NCBI RefSeq assembly: GCF_026213295.1 | Contig: NC_079413.1 | Span: 17,060,026 to 17,124,025 of the forward strand | DNA: 64,000 nucleotides | Direction: 5' to 3' | Source of the DNA: Gadus chalcogrammus | Lineage: Eukaryota; Chordata; Actinopteri; Gadiformes; Gadidae | In this document: piece by piece, positions 35,501 to 48,077 of the stretch | How positions within the stretch are numbered: position 1 is the stretch's first letter | Layout of the letters: every line of letters begins with the position of its first letter | The notes under the pieces: generated by a model | Database searches by the model: none | Told to the model about the DNA's origin: nothing | Seen by the model: only the letters and a program-made list of their open reading frames with translations | Program-made: the position numbers and the translations under genes

Positions 35501-37712
35501 TGGTTTAGTATGCCCCAATAACCCTGTGGTAAGCTAAGTAAAAACATTTGAATTGAAAATGACAGATATCAACATTTCTTGTTTTCATGCCTGCAAAATG
35601 CTTTTCAGAGAGCTAGAATCACTTTTCGACCAACAACGTGTTTTTGACCTTACATTGTTGATTTCGCTCAAAACTAATGTATTCCACTTCCAAATTGTTT
35701 AGTATGGCCCAATAACCCTTTGGTAAGCTTAGTAACACGTTTGAATTTAAATTGACAGAGATATCTACATTTCTTGTTTTTATGCCTGCAAAATGCTTTT
35801 CAGAGCGCTAGAATCACTTTTCAACCAACAATGTGTTTTTCACCTTACATTGTTGATTTCGCTCAAAACGAATGTATTCCACTTCCAAATGGTTTAGTAT
35901 GGCCCTATAACTCTTTGGTAAGCTTAGTAACACGTTTGAATTGAAATTGACAGATATCAACATTTCTTGTTTTTATGCCTGCAAAATGCTTTTCAGAGTG
36001 CTAGAATCACTTTTCGACCAACAACGTGTTTTTGACCTTACATTGTTGATTTCGCTCAAAACGAATGTATTCCACTTCCAAATGGTTTAGTATGGCCCAA
36101 TAACCCTCTGGTAAGCTTAGTAACACGTTTGAATTGAAATTGACAGAGATATCTACATTTCTTGTTTTTATGCCTGCAAAATGCAGAGCGCTAGAATCAC
36201 ATTTAGACCAACAATGTGTTTTTCACCTTACATTGTTGATTTCGCTCAAAACGAATGTATTCCACTTCCAAATGGTTTAGTATGGCCCAATAACCCTTTG
36301 GTAAGCTTAGTGACACGTTTGAATTGAAATTGACAGATATCAACATTTCTTGTTTTTATGCCTGCAAAATGCTTTTCAGAGCGCTAGAATCACTTTTCGA
36401 CCAACAACGTGTTTTTGACCTTACATTGTTGATTTCGCTCAAAACTAATGTATTCCACTTCCAAATGGTTTAGTATGGCCCAATAAACCTTTGGTAAGCT
36501 TAGTAACACGTTTGAATTGAAAATGACAGAGATATCTACATTTCTTGTTTTAATGCCTGCAAAATGCGTTTCAGAGCGCTAGAATCACTTTTCGACCAAC
36601 AACGTGTTTTTGACCTTACATTGTGGATTTCGCTCAAAACTAATGTATTCCACTTCCAAATGGTTTAGTATGGCCCAATAACCCTTTGGTAAGCTTAGTA
36701 AAAACATTTGAATTGAAAATGACAGATATCAACATTTCTTGTTTTCATGCCTGCAAAATGCTTTTCAGAGAGCTAGAATCACTTTTCGACCAACAACGTG
36801 TTTTTGACCTTACATTGTTGATTTCGCTCAAAACTAATGTATTCCACTTCCAAATGGTTTAGTATGGCCCAATAACCCTTTGGTAAGCTTAGTAACACGT
36901 TTGAATTTAAATTGACAGACATATCTACATTTCTTGTTTTTATGCCTGCTAAATGCTTTTCAGAGCGCTAGAATCACATTTCAACCAACAATGTGTTTTT
37001 CACCTTACATTGTTGATTTCGCTCAAAACGAATGTATTCCACTTCCAAATGGTTTAGTATGGCCCTATAACTCTTTGGTAAGCTTAGTAACACGTTTGAA
37101 TTGAAATTGACAGATATCAACATTTCTTGTTTTTATGCCTGCAAAATGCTTTTCAGAGTGCTAGAATCACTTTTCGACCAACAACGTGTTTTTGACCTTA
37201 CATTGTTGATTTCGCTCAAAACGAATGTATTCCACTTCCAAATGGTTTAGTATGGCCCAATAACCCTCTGGTAAGCTTAGTAACACGTTTGAATTGAAAT
37301 TGACAGAGATATCTACATTTCTTGTTTTTATGCCTGCAAAATGCAGAGCGCTAGAATCACATTTAGACCAACAATGTGTTTTTCACCTTACATTGTTGAT
37401 TTCGCTCAAAACGAATGTATTCCACTTCCAAATGGTTTAGTATGGCCCAATAACCCTTTGGTAAGATTAGTAACACGTTTGCATCTAAATTGATAGAGAT
37501 ATCAACATTTCTTGTTTTTATGCCTGCAAAATGCTTTTCAGAGCGCTAGAATCACTTTTCAAACAACAATGTGTTTTTCACCTTACATTGTTGACCTTAC
37601 ATTCTTGATTTCGCTCAAAACGAATGTATTCCACTTCCAAATGGTTTAGTATGGCCCAATAACCCTTTGGTAAGCTTAGTAACACGTTTGAATTGAAATT
37701 GACAGAGATATC
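32514..37712 (+). repeat. 195-bp satellite, forward block
   Basis: Roughly 26 tandem units of about 194-195 bp, measured between successive CCTTACATTG landmarks at 32535, 32730 and 32924. Units contain GATTTCGCTCAAAAC, CCACTTCCAAATGG, CCCAATAACCCTTTGG and AGAGCGCTAGAATCAC. Units alternate between subtypes (CGACCAACAACGTG versus CAACCAACAATGTG; TTGATAGAG versus TTGACAGAT), suggesting higher-order units. Unit length near nucleosome spacing is typical of heterochromatic satellites. No genes are supported here. Confidence 0.93.
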
Positions 37713-38990
37713 TATGTAAGGTGAAAAACACATTGTTGGTTGAAATGTGATTCTAGCGCTCTGAAAAGCATTTTGCAGGCATAAAAACAAGAAATGTTGA
37801 TATCTCTATCAATTTAGATGCAAACGTGTTACTAATCTTACCAAAGGGTTATTGGGCCATACTAAACCATTTGGAAGTGGAATACATTCGTTTTGAGCGA
37901 AATCAACAATGTAAGGTCAAAAACACGTTGTTGGTCGAAAAGTGATTCTAGCGTTCTGAAAAGCATTTTGCAGGCATGAAAACAAGAAATGTTGATATGG
38001 TGAAAAACACATTGTTGGTTGAAATGTGATTCTAGCGCTCTGAAAAGCATTTTGCAGGCATAAAAACAAGAAATGTTGATATCTCTATCAATTTAGATGC
38101 AAACGTGTTACTAATCTTACCAAAGGGTTATTGGGCCATACTAAACCATTTGGAAGTGGAATACATTCGTTTTGAGCGAAATCAACAATGTAAGGTGAAA
38201 AACACGTTGTTGGTCGAAAAGTGATTCTAGCACTCTGAAAAGCATTTTGCAGGCATAAAAACAAGAAATGTTGATATCTGTCAATTTCGATTCAAACGTG
38301 TTACTAAGCTTACCAAAGGGTTATTGGGCCATTCTAAACCATTTGGAAGTGGAATACATTCGTTTTGAGCGAAATCAACAATGTAAGGTCAAAAACACGT
38401 TGTTGGTCGAAAAGTGATTCTAGCGTTCTGAAAAGCATTTTGCAGGCATGAAAACAAGAAATGTTGATATCTGTCATTTTCAATTCAAATGTTTTTACTA
38501 AGCTTACCAAAGGGTTATTGGGCCATACTAAACCATTTGGAAGTGGAATACATTAGTTTTGAGTGAAATCAAGAATGTAAGGTCAAAAACACGTTGTTGG
38601 TCGAAAAGTGATTCTAGCGCTCTGAAAAGCATTTTGCAGGCATAAAAACAAGAAATGTAGATATCTCTGTCAATTTCAATTCAAACGTGTTACTAAGCTT
38701 ACCAAAGGGTTTTTGGGCCATACAAAACCATTTGGAAGTGGAATACATTAGTTTTGAGCGAAATCAACAATGTAAGGTGAAAAACACATTGTTGTTTGAA
38801 AAGTGATTCTAGCGCTCTGAAAAGCATTTTGCAGGCATAAAAACAAGAAATGTTGATATCTCTATCAATTTAGATGCAAACGTTTTACTAAGCTTACCAA
38901 AGGGTTATTGGGCCATACTAAACCATTTGGAAGTGGAATACATTAGTTTTGAGCGAAATCCACAATGTAAGGTGAAAAACACATTGTTGG
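37713..38990 (-). repeat. 195-bp satellite, inverted block
   Basis: Same family as the preceding block in opposite orientation. The switch lies at the join between GACAGAGATATCTAT and GTAAGGTGAAAAAC. Just before it is a unit with a small internal rearrangement (TTGTTGACCTTACATTC at about 37,589). A shortened unit occurs near 37,997. Confidence 0.9.
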
Positions 38991-41900
38991 CCAAAAAGTG
39001 ATTCTAGCGCTCTGAAAAGCATTTTGCGCTCATAAAAACAAGAAATGTTGATATCTCTGTCAATTTCAATGCAAACGTGTTACTAAGCTCACCGCAGGGT
39101 TATAGGGCCATTACTCCATCATTTGGAAGTAGTTTTGAGCAAAATCAACAATGTAAGGTCAAAAACACATTGTTGGCCAAAAAGTGATTCTAGCGCTCTG
39201 AAAAGCATTTTGCGCTCATAAACAAGAAATGTTGATATCTCTGTCAATTTCAATGCAAACGTCTTACTAAGCTCACCACGGGGTTATAGGGCCATAACTC
39301 CACCATTAGGAAGTAGTTTTGAGCAAAATCAACAATGTAAGGTCAAAAACACATTGTTGCCCAAAAAGTGATTCTAGCGCTCTGAAAAGCATTTTGCGCT
39401 CATAAACAAGAAATGTTGATATCTCTGTCAATTTCAATGCAAACGTGTTACTAAGCTCACCGCAGGGTTATAGGGCCATTACTCCACCATTTGGAAGTAG
39501 TTTTGAGCAAAATCAACAATGTAAGGTCAAAAACACATTGTTGGCCAAAAAGTGATTCTCGCGCTCTGAAAAGCATTTTGCGCTCATAAACAAGAAATGT
39601 TGATATCTCTGTCAATTTCAATGCAAACGTGTTACTAAGCTCACCGTAACGTTATAGGGCCAACTCCACCATTTGGAAGTGATCAAAAAGTGATTCTAAC
39701 GCTCTGAAAAGCATTTTGCGCTCATAAACAAGAAATGTTGATATCTCTGTCAATTTCAATGCAAACGTGTTACTAAGCTCACCGTAGCGTTATAGGGCCA
39801 ACTCCACCATTTGGAAGTGATCAAAAAGTGATTCTAACGCTCTGAAAAGCATTTTGCGCTCATAAACAAGAAATGTTGATATCTCTGTCAATTTCAATGC
39901 AAACGTCTTACTAAGCTCACCACGGGGTTATAGAGCCATTACTCCACCATTAGGAAGTAGTTTTGAGCAAAATCAACAATGTAAGGTCAAAAACACATTG
40001 TTGGCCAAAAAGTGATTCTCGCGCTCTGAAAAGCATTTTGCGCTCATAAACAAGAAATGTTGATATCTCTGTCAATTTCAATGCAAACGTGTTACTAAGC
40101 TCACCGCAGGGTTATAGGGCCAACTCCACCATTTGGAAGTGATCAAAAAGTGATTCTAACGCTCTGAAAAGCATTTTGCGCTCATAAACAAGAAATGTTG
40201 ATATCTCTGTCAATTTCAATGCAAACGTCTTACTAAGCTCACCACGGGGTTATAGAGCCATTACTCCACCATTAGGAAGTAGTTTTGAGCAAAATCAACA
40301 ATGTAAGGTCGAAAACACATTGTTGGCCAAAAAGTGATTCTAGCGCTCTGAAAAGCATTTTGCGCTCATAAAAACAAGAAATGTTGATATCTCTGTCAAT
40401 TTCAATGCAAACGTGTTACTAAGCTCACCGCAGGGTTATAGGGCCATTACTCCATCATTTGGAAGTAGTTTTGAGCAAAATCAACAATGTAAGGTCAAAA
40501 ACACATTGTTGGCCAAAAAGTGATTCTAGCGCTCTGAAAAGCATTTTGCGCTCATAAACAAGAAATGTTGATATCTCTGTCAATTTCAATGCAAACGTGT
40601 TACTAAGCTCACCGTAGCGTTATAGGGCCAACTCCACCATTTGGAAGTGATCAAAAAGTGATTATAACGCTCTGAAAAGCAGTTTGCGCTCATAAACAAG
40701 AAATGTTGATATCTCTGTCAATTTCAATGCAAACGTCTTACTAAGCTCACCACGGGGTTATAGAGCCATTACTCCACCATTAGGAAGTAGTTTTGAGCAA
40801 AATCAACAATGTAAGGTCAAAAACACATTGTTGGCCAAAAAGTGATTCTCGCGCTCTGAAAAGCATTTTGCGCTCATAAAAATAAGACATGTTGATATCT
40901 CTGTCAATTTCAATGCAAACGTGTTACTAAGCTCACCGTAGTGTTATAGGGCCAACTCCACCATTTGGAAGTGATCAAAAAGTGATTCTAACGCTCTGAA
41001 AAGCATTTTGCGCTCATAAACAAGAAATGTTGATATCTCTTTCAATTTCAATGCAAACGTGTTACTAAGCTCACCGTAGCGTTATAGGGCCAACTCCACC
41101 ATTTGGAAGTGATCAAAAAGTGATTCTAACGCTCTGAAAAGCATTTTGCGCTCATAAACAAGAAATGTTGATATCTCTGTCAATTTCAATGCAAACGTCT
41201 TACTAAGCTCACCACGGGGTTATAGAGCCATTACTCCACCATTAGGAAGTAGTTTTGAGCAAAATCAACAATGTAAGGTCAAAAACACATTGTTGGCCAA
41301 AAAGTGATTCTAGCGCTCTGAAAAGCATTTTGCGCTCATAAAAACAAGAAATGTTGATATCTCTGTCAATTTCAATGCAAACGTGTTACTAAGCTCACCA
41401 CAGGGTTATAGGGCCATTACTCCACCATTTGGAAGTAGTTTTGAGCAAAATCAACAATGTAAGGTCAAAAACACATTGTTGGCCAAAAAGTGATTCTAGC
41501 GCTCTGAAAAGCATTTTGCGCTCATAAACAAGAAATGTTGATATCTCTGTCAATTTCAATGCAAACGTTTTACTAAGCTCACCGTAGCGTTATAGGGCCA
41601 ACTCCACCATTTGGAAGTGATCAAAAAGTGATTCTAACGCTCTGAAAAGCATTTTGCGCTCATAAACAAGAAATGTTGATATCTCTGTCAATTTCAATGC
41701 AAACGTGTTACTAAGCTCACCGTAGTGTTATAGGGCCATTACTCCACCATTTGGAAGTAGTTTTGAGCAAAATCAACAATGTAAGGTCAAAAACACATTG
41801 TTGGCCAAAAAGTGATTCTAGCGCTCTGAAAAGCATTTTGCGCTCATAAAAATAAGACATGTTGATATCTCTGTCAATTTCAATGCAAACGTGTTACTAA

Positions 41901-43070
41901 GCTCACCACAGGGTTATAGGGCCATAACTCCACCATTTGGAAGTAGTTTTGAGCAAAATCAACAATGTAAGGTCAAAAACACATTGTTGGCCAAAAAGTG
42001 ATTCTAGCGCTCTGAAAAGCATTTTGCGCTCATAAAAACAAGAAATGTTGATATCTCTGTCAATTTCAATGCAAACGTGTTACTAAGCTCACCGCAGGGT
42101 TATAGGGCCATTACTCCATCATTTGGAAGTAGTTTTGAGCAAAATCAACAATGTAAGGTCAAAAACACATTGTTGGCCAAAAAGTGATTCTAGCGCTCTG
42201 AAAAGCATTTTGCGCTCATAAAAACAAGAAATGTTGATATCTCTGTCAATTTCAATGCAAACGTGTTACTAAGCTCACCGCAGGTTTATAGGGCCATTAC
42301 TCCACCATTTGGAAGTAGTTTTGAGCAAAATCAACAATGTAAGGTCAAAAACACATTGTTGGCCAAAAAGTGATTCTAGCGCTCTGAAAAGCATTTTGCG
42401 CTCATAAACAAGAAATGTTGATATCTCTGTCAATTTCAATGCAAACGTGTTACTAAGCTCACCGTAGCGTTATAGGGCCAACTCCACCATTTGGAAGTGA
42501 TCAAAAAGTGATTCTAACGCTCTGAAAAGCATTTTGCGCTCATAAACAAGAAATGTTGATATCTCTGTCAATTTCAATGCAAACGTGTTGCTAAGCTCAC
42601 CGTAGGGTTATAGGGCCAACTCCACCATTTGGAAGTGATCAAAAAGTGATTCTAACGCTCTGAAAAGCATTTTGCGCTCATAAACAAGAAATGTTGATAT
42701 CTCTGTCAATTTCAATGCAAACGTGTTACTAAGCTCACCGCAGGGTTATAGGGCCATTACTCCACCATTTGGAAGTAGTTTTGAGCAAAATCAACAATGT
42801 AAGGTCAAAAACACATTGTTGGCCAAAAAGTGATTCTAGCGCTCTGAAAAGCATTTTGCGCTCATAAACAAGAAATGTTGATATCTCTGTCAATTTCAAT
42901 GCAAACGTGTTACGAAGCTCACCGTAGCGTTATAGGGCCAACTCCACCATTTGGAAGTGATCAAAAAGTGATTCTAACGCTCTGAAAAGCATTTTGCGCT
43001 CATAAACAAGAAATGTTGATATCTCTGTCAATTTCAATGCAAACGTGTTACTAAGCTCACCGTAGTGTTA
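38991..43070 (-). repeat. 182/138-bp satellite, first block
   Basis: Related to the 195-bp family through AGTGATTCTAGCGCTCTG and AAATGTTGATATCTC, but with GCGCTCATAAACAAG and a different CCATTACTCCACCA segment. Two unit lengths alternate: about 182-184 bp, and 138 bp (for example landmarks 39637 and 39775). The short unit lacks the segment from AGTTTTGAGC to CATTGTTGGC and carries GTGATC at the junction. No genes are supported here. Confidence 0.93.
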
Positions 43071-43237
43071 TTCTCCCATAAAGACTCGATCACTGATAAG
43101 TATGAACAGGATTTATTTAAATAACGACATGGGAATATTTTGGATGGTAAATCTTTGGCATGAGCCCCGTCACTGATCCAGGGTGACGTGCGGACTCGGC
43201 GTATCCTGCCAGGACTAGCAGGGGCGGAGCCTTCCCC
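43071..43237 (-). repeat. Split direct repeat B2
   Basis: Outer B copy, 167 bp, beginning TTCTCCCATAAAG on the + strand and ending GGAGCCTTCCCC. It contains a GGACTAGCAGGGGCGGAGCC motif. It forms the junction with satellite at its left edge. Confidence 0.85.
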
Positions 43238-43285
43238 TGGACAAGTAGACTGAGGCCGACCTGGTGGTGGTGGGGTGGATGGAGG

Positions 43286-43438
43286 TGCGTCGAACGAAGA
43301 CCTGAGCAGCAAAGACATATGTTAGACTACTCTTTATAGAGCAGGTGTAGGCAGGTGATTGGTAGCTGGTGATTGGTGATTGGCGGCCAGCCGCGCGTGA
43401 TTTGAGTCCTCCTGGTAGAACTACCAGCAAGCTTACAT
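43286..43438 (-). repeat. Split direct repeat A2
   Basis: Identical to A1. It carries TATAAA on the - strand (43338-43333) and a perfect 7-bp inverted repeat (CTGGTAG-AA-CTACCAG) next to the end. It is fused base to base with B1. Confidence 0.85.
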
Positions 43439-43605
43439 TTCTCCCATAAAGACTCGATCACTGATAAGTATGAACAGGATTTATTTAAATAACGACATGG
43501 GAATATTTTGGATGGTAAATCTTTGGCATGAGCCCCGTCACTGATCCAGGGTGACGTGCGGACTCGGCGTATCCTGCCAGGACTAGCAGGGGCGGAGCCT
43601 TCCCC
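43439..43605 (-). repeat. Split direct repeat B1
   Basis: Identical to B2 over 167 bp. Beyond GGAGCCTTCCCC it continues into the unique interior. Confidence 0.85.
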
Positions 43606-43920
43606 AAAAGAGAGGACGTAGGCCTGCGCCGGAAATAGGTGATAACTCTGCATGTCCTGCCGGGACTGGCAGGGGCGGAGCCGACCCCAAAAATAGAATA
43701 GCGAAAGGAGGTAATGAGACCATACATACCCGCGTAGAAGAAGTGGACAAGGATCTATACTGCTTCTGGAAGATAAAAGGCATACCCAATATACGACATA
43801 TTAAGAGTCAATCATACATACCATAAAACGATAAGCTTAAAACCGTCAGCGAGATCGATGAATCACGTAAAAGCAGTTGACTTGAAATACCTCAGCGAGA
43901 TCAATTAAAATTTAGAGCAC
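43606..43920. other. Element interior, GC-rich then AT-rich, no gene
   Basis: A third, diverged copy of the GGGGCGGAGCC motif lies at 43662-43682. The rest is AT-rich. Short overlapping - strand frames here span the repeat and show no recognisable domain. Confidence 0.5.
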
Positions 43921-44830
43921 TCTGCAGCTGTTACGCAGCGAGCCACGAGTGCTTTCGTGCTGTACCAACTGCCGTGGTCGAATCACTCTCCGGGGTCGCT
44001 GCGTGACCTGAGTGCTTTCGCGTTGAACCACCGATGTGGTCAACGAACTCACGAGTGCCCTTGATGTGCCACCGACGTGGTCACGCACTCACCGGTGTTG
44101 TTGCAGCAAGTATTGTGAACTTTCATGTTGAACACCGACGTGGTCAACGAAATCACGAGTGCCCTTGATGTGCCACCGACGTGGTCACGCACTCACCGGT
44201 GTTGCTGCAGCAAATATTGTGTACTTCCGTGTTGAACACCGACGTGTTCAATGAACTCCGAGTGCCCTGCACTTGAGTGTTTGATATTATGCCACCGACG
44301 TGGTAATTAAATTTGCATGTGCCCGAGTTGTGCCCACCGACGTGGTCAACGCACTACCAGGGTTGCTGCAGCGAACGTGGAGTTCTGAGTTGTACCGCAC
44401 CGACGTGCGCAACGAACTCACGAGTGCTTGGGTTGTTCCCACCGACGTGGGCAACGCACTCACCGGGGTTGCTGCAACAAACTAGAGTTCTGAGTTGTAC
44501 CGCACCGACGTGCGCAACGAACTCACGAGTGCTTGAGTTGTTCCCACCGACGTGAGCAACGCACTCACCGGGGTTACTGCAGTCAAACCATGAGTATTAG
44601 ATAACGTGCCACCGACGTGGTCATACTCACGAGTGCCCGAGTTGTTACCACCGACGTGGTCAACGCACTCACCGGGGTTGCCGCTGCAACCTTGAGTTTT
44701 ATTTTCCTATGTACGCCACCGACGTGACAGCGAACTCAAGAGTGTTTTCTAGATGATCCACCGACGTGGTCACACTCGCCGGGGTTGCTGCAGGTTAACC
44801 TGAGTTATGAAACCGAATTTTGCTTTATGA
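43921..44830 (+). repeat. Tandem ACCGACGTGG repeats in element interior
   Basis: Imperfect tandem units mixing CACCGACGTGGTCAACG, CACTCACCGGGGTTGC and TGCTGCAG(C)AA blocks with ACGAGTGCC(C/T)GAG. Spacing varies at roughly 60-130 bp. Open frames through it are repeat-driven. Confidence 0.8.
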
Positions 44831-45430
44831 ATTTAGTACCCGATAACCACCACCGCCGGTAGTTGCAAATAGTGTTGCTTTTGGCAATGAAAATTATGAC
44901 TAAGAGTCGTCATCAACAAACCTTTATCGCGTGAGAAAAAACGAGACTGGACGCAACGTGGATGCTGGGCATGTGACAATAGCAGTGATTAAATGCATAG
45001 TACAATATAGTTGGCGAATAAAACAAGACTAAAAAGTGTTTTACGAAAATAAGACCGCTAAAATGTCTCTTCATTTTCGTTGACCTAAACTAGGCGATAA
45101 AGACTTATAACGTTATTTTGTTCGACTGGAACTTCAACTGTTCCAGACATAACATCAATTTTCAACCATTTACCTTATTTAACAAAACTACGCACTTGTA
45201 ACTTCGATAATATCTAAATGGAATTACGATAACACTGGAAAGAGTATGAATGTAACTAAAACTAATAAAAACTAAAATGACAGCTTGACACAAGACTAGA
45301 CCAACACTAGAAAGGAAACAGGCCACCAAAAACAGCTATGGTTGCAAACGTGTGAAACCTGTCTTAACCGACGTTAGAGAGCATCGTGTGCGCGTGAAGA
45401 TAGAACCTTGAATTCTACCGGATGTAGGAC
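44831..45430. repeat. First copy of internal duplication
   Basis: AT-rich, no gene. Together with the end of the tandem block it is repeated about 960 bp later (44603 pairs with 45563). Its last 190 bp (45243-45430) recur again at 46568-46750. Confidence 0.65.
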
Positions 45431-46177
45431 GTCGAGTTCTGTGTTGTACCGCACAGACGTGTGCAACGAACTCACGACTAGTGCCTGAGTTGTGCCCCAG
45501 TTGTGCGTTGACGTGGTCAACGCACTCACCGGGGTTACTGCAGTCAACCATGAGTAATAGATAACGTGCCGCCGACGTGGTCATAGTCACGAGTGCCCGA
45601 GTTGTTACCGCTGCGCTTTGGTCAACGCACTCACCGGGGTCGCCGCTGCGAACCTTGAGTTTTATTTTTTCCATGATATGCCACCAACGTGACACCGAAC
45701 TCAAAGGGTGTTTTCTAGATGATCCACCGACGTGGTCGAACTTGCCGGGGTTGCTGCAGGTTAACCTTGAGTTATATAGCCGATTTTGCTTTATGAGTTT
45801 AGTACCTGATAACCACCACCACCAGTAGTTGCAAATAGTGTTGCTTTGACACCGAAAATTATGACTAAATGTCGTCATCAACAAACCTTTATCGCGTGAG
45901 GAAAACAATGCTGGTCATATGACAATACTATAATTAAATGCGTAGTGCAATGTTGTTGGCGAATACGAACGAGACTGAGTGTTTTTACAAAATAAGACTG
46001 CTAAAATGTCTTCATTTCCGTTGACCTAAACTAGGCGATAAACTGTAATAACGTTTTGTCCAAACGGAACTTCAACTGTTTAAGACATAACATCAATTTT
46101 CGACCGTTTACCTTATTTAATAAATCTACGCACTTGTATCTTTGATGATACCTAAACGGAATTTCAATATGTTGCAT
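45431..46177. repeat. Second copy of internal duplication
   Basis: Repeats the ACCGACGTGG block and the following AT-rich stretch with a few percent divergence. A 190-codon - strand frame (45336-45908) lies across it. The frame contains a repeated CSNPG motif generated by the DNA repeat and has no recognisable domain. Confidence 0.65.
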
Positions 46178-46552
46178 ATTCTTGAAAAAAGTTGTCCAAT
46201 CCCGGGATGCTTTTAACTGACTTCATTTATTATAAAGTCGGCGTGTTTCGGTATGGTAACTGAAGCTTAACGGAGGGAATTGTATCTAACGCGTGAGAGA
46301 GGAAAATACCGTGATCTACTTCAAGCCCCCGGGCATAGGCCCGGGGTGGCTCTCTGCCGTCTACCTATTGATCTCTGGCCTCTCGAGTTCGAAACCACCC
46401 GCTAGAGAGGACGTCAAGTGGGCGTGGCCTAGTGGGCGTGGCCGGGGTGACGTAAAGGCTTCGGCTCCTTCTGTGGTGGAGCAGCCTTCAATAACGTTTT
46501 TGCTCCCCTTGTGGCTATGTGAGGGAAATGCAGCTTCTTAAAATACTTATCA
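46178..46552. other. Segment interrupting the internal duplication
   Basis: Absent from the first copy of the duplication (compare around 45230), so probably an insertion. It contains GGGCATAGGCCCGGGGTGG and two GGGCGTGGCC boxes. No terminal repeats or long frame were identified. Confidence 0.45.
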
Positions 46553-46861
46553 CATATCACAAGAAAGAGTATGAACGTGTCTAAACTAATAAAAACAAAA
46601 GTGACACCTTGACACAAAGACTAAGACTAGAATGGAAACAGGCCGCCAAAAACAGCTGTAGTAGCAAACGTGATAAACCTGCCTTAACCGACGTTAGAGC
46701 ATCGTGTGCGCTTGAAGGAAGAACCATGAATTCGACCGGATGTAGGATTCGTAAGCTGTGGAAGACCGCCTTCCCAGCCGTTTGATAGACACGACCGGCA
46801 ACCCTTGTTCAGCTTTTTAGATGAAAAATGCCTTGCAGAGAAGGTGACATCAGCGAAAGTT

Positions 46862-47500
46862 AGGCCCCGTGTAGGGGAAAAAGTCTGAGTAGGAGACGTG
46901 TACGCATTTGCGCATAAACCCGAGAACGCATAAACCCGAGAACGCATAAACCCGTAGAACACATGAACCCGTAGAACACATGAACCCGTAGAACACATGA
47001 ACCGTAGAACACATGAACCCGTAGAACACATGAACCCGTAGAACGCTGTGAGAAACACTGACTCGAGTAATATGTTAAAATAAGGATGAAAACTCCCAGA
47101 AAGAGCACACTAATCTATTCAAAATATCGAGTGAGTTGGAGTGGCCAACACACATAAATAATTGTAATACACCAAAATTGTTAACTGACATACATGGCTA
47201 AACAAGCAAATGAAAAATTAAATACCCCGTGTAGGGGAAAAAGTCTGAGTAAGAGACGTGTACGCATGAACGCATGAACCCGGGAACGCATGAACCCGTA
47301 GAACTGTGAGAAAACACAGTCTCGAGTAATATGTTAAAATAAGGATGAAATCTCCCAGCTCTGAGAGAGCACACTAATCTTTTTGAGATATCGAGTGAGT
47401 TGGAGTGGCCTACACGCGTAAATAATTGTAATAAGCCTACACCAACATTGTTAACTGTCATACGTAGCTAAACGAGCAAATGAAAAATTAATACCAACGC
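46862..47500 (+). repeat. Tandem duplication of about 360 bp
   Basis: Two copies, 46862-47221 and 47225-47500, both opening CCCCGTGTAGGGGAAAAAG, then the minisatellite, then ACTCGAGTAATATGTT and GTGAGTTGGAGTGGCC. The second copy has fewer minisatellite units. Confidence 0.85.
46909..47044 (+). repeat. 16-17 bp minisatellite
   Basis: About eight copies of AACRCATRAACCCGTAG. Repeat-driven frames on the - strand show recurring FYGFMCSTG-like peptides. Two further copies lie at 47264-47303. Confidence 0.9.
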
Positions 47501-48077
47501 GACTGAAACTATTAACAATAAGACTATAAATAATAATATAAATGATACCATAATGTACCCGTTCTTTGTCTTTGGATCTTTTGAATAAATTGAACGATAT
47601 GTGAATCGCATTGCGAGCAGAGGAACGTGAGAGTTAGTGAGCAGCAGCTGAACCAATCTAAAAGGCCCTTCGTCAATAAAAACCTTTTAATAAATAATCA
47701 GTTACCACAGTGCCTAAAACCCATCAACTTCATTCATGTTAAAGTGAAGGGAAAAACCTCAGACACAAGGAGTTAACCGAACAGTGCACGGTATAAAGAT
47801 AATTATGAACCTTTGATTGCGAACGTAGAGTTCTGTGTTGTACCACACCGACGTGTGCAACGAACTCAATGAATTCAACCGGATGTAAAATCCGTATGCT
47901 GTGGAAGACCACCATCCCAGCCGTTTTGACGCTGCTTTATTATCGCAAAACATAGTTATACGTTAACGCCGCCATGCTTTGCCCCACAGAACGCTAGCTG
48001 CTACGATAGCGTAAAGCTCGAACAGCGCAGACGACTCTGACCCGAGGGCGAACGTACCAGCTTCGACTGGCCATCCC
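47501..48077. other. Element interior, no gene seen
   Basis: AT-rich to 47,950, then GC-richer. It contains another diverged CACCGACGTGTGCAACG block (about 47,845). No supported coding region. Confidence 0.5.

Noticed and set aside
33028..38050. 60-73 codon frames in the 195-bp satellite
   Set aside because: They span whole satellite units with no initiation context, and neighbouring units carry stops.
43034..43789. Overlapping - strand frames of 68-108 codons at the left end of the inserted element
   Set aside because: They overlap each other in several frames across the B/A repeats and one runs into satellite. No domain is recognisable.
45336..45908. 190-codon frame as a gene
   Set aside because: Its length comes from tandem DNA repeats (CSNPG repeated), with no domain and a counterpart broken in the sister repeat copy.
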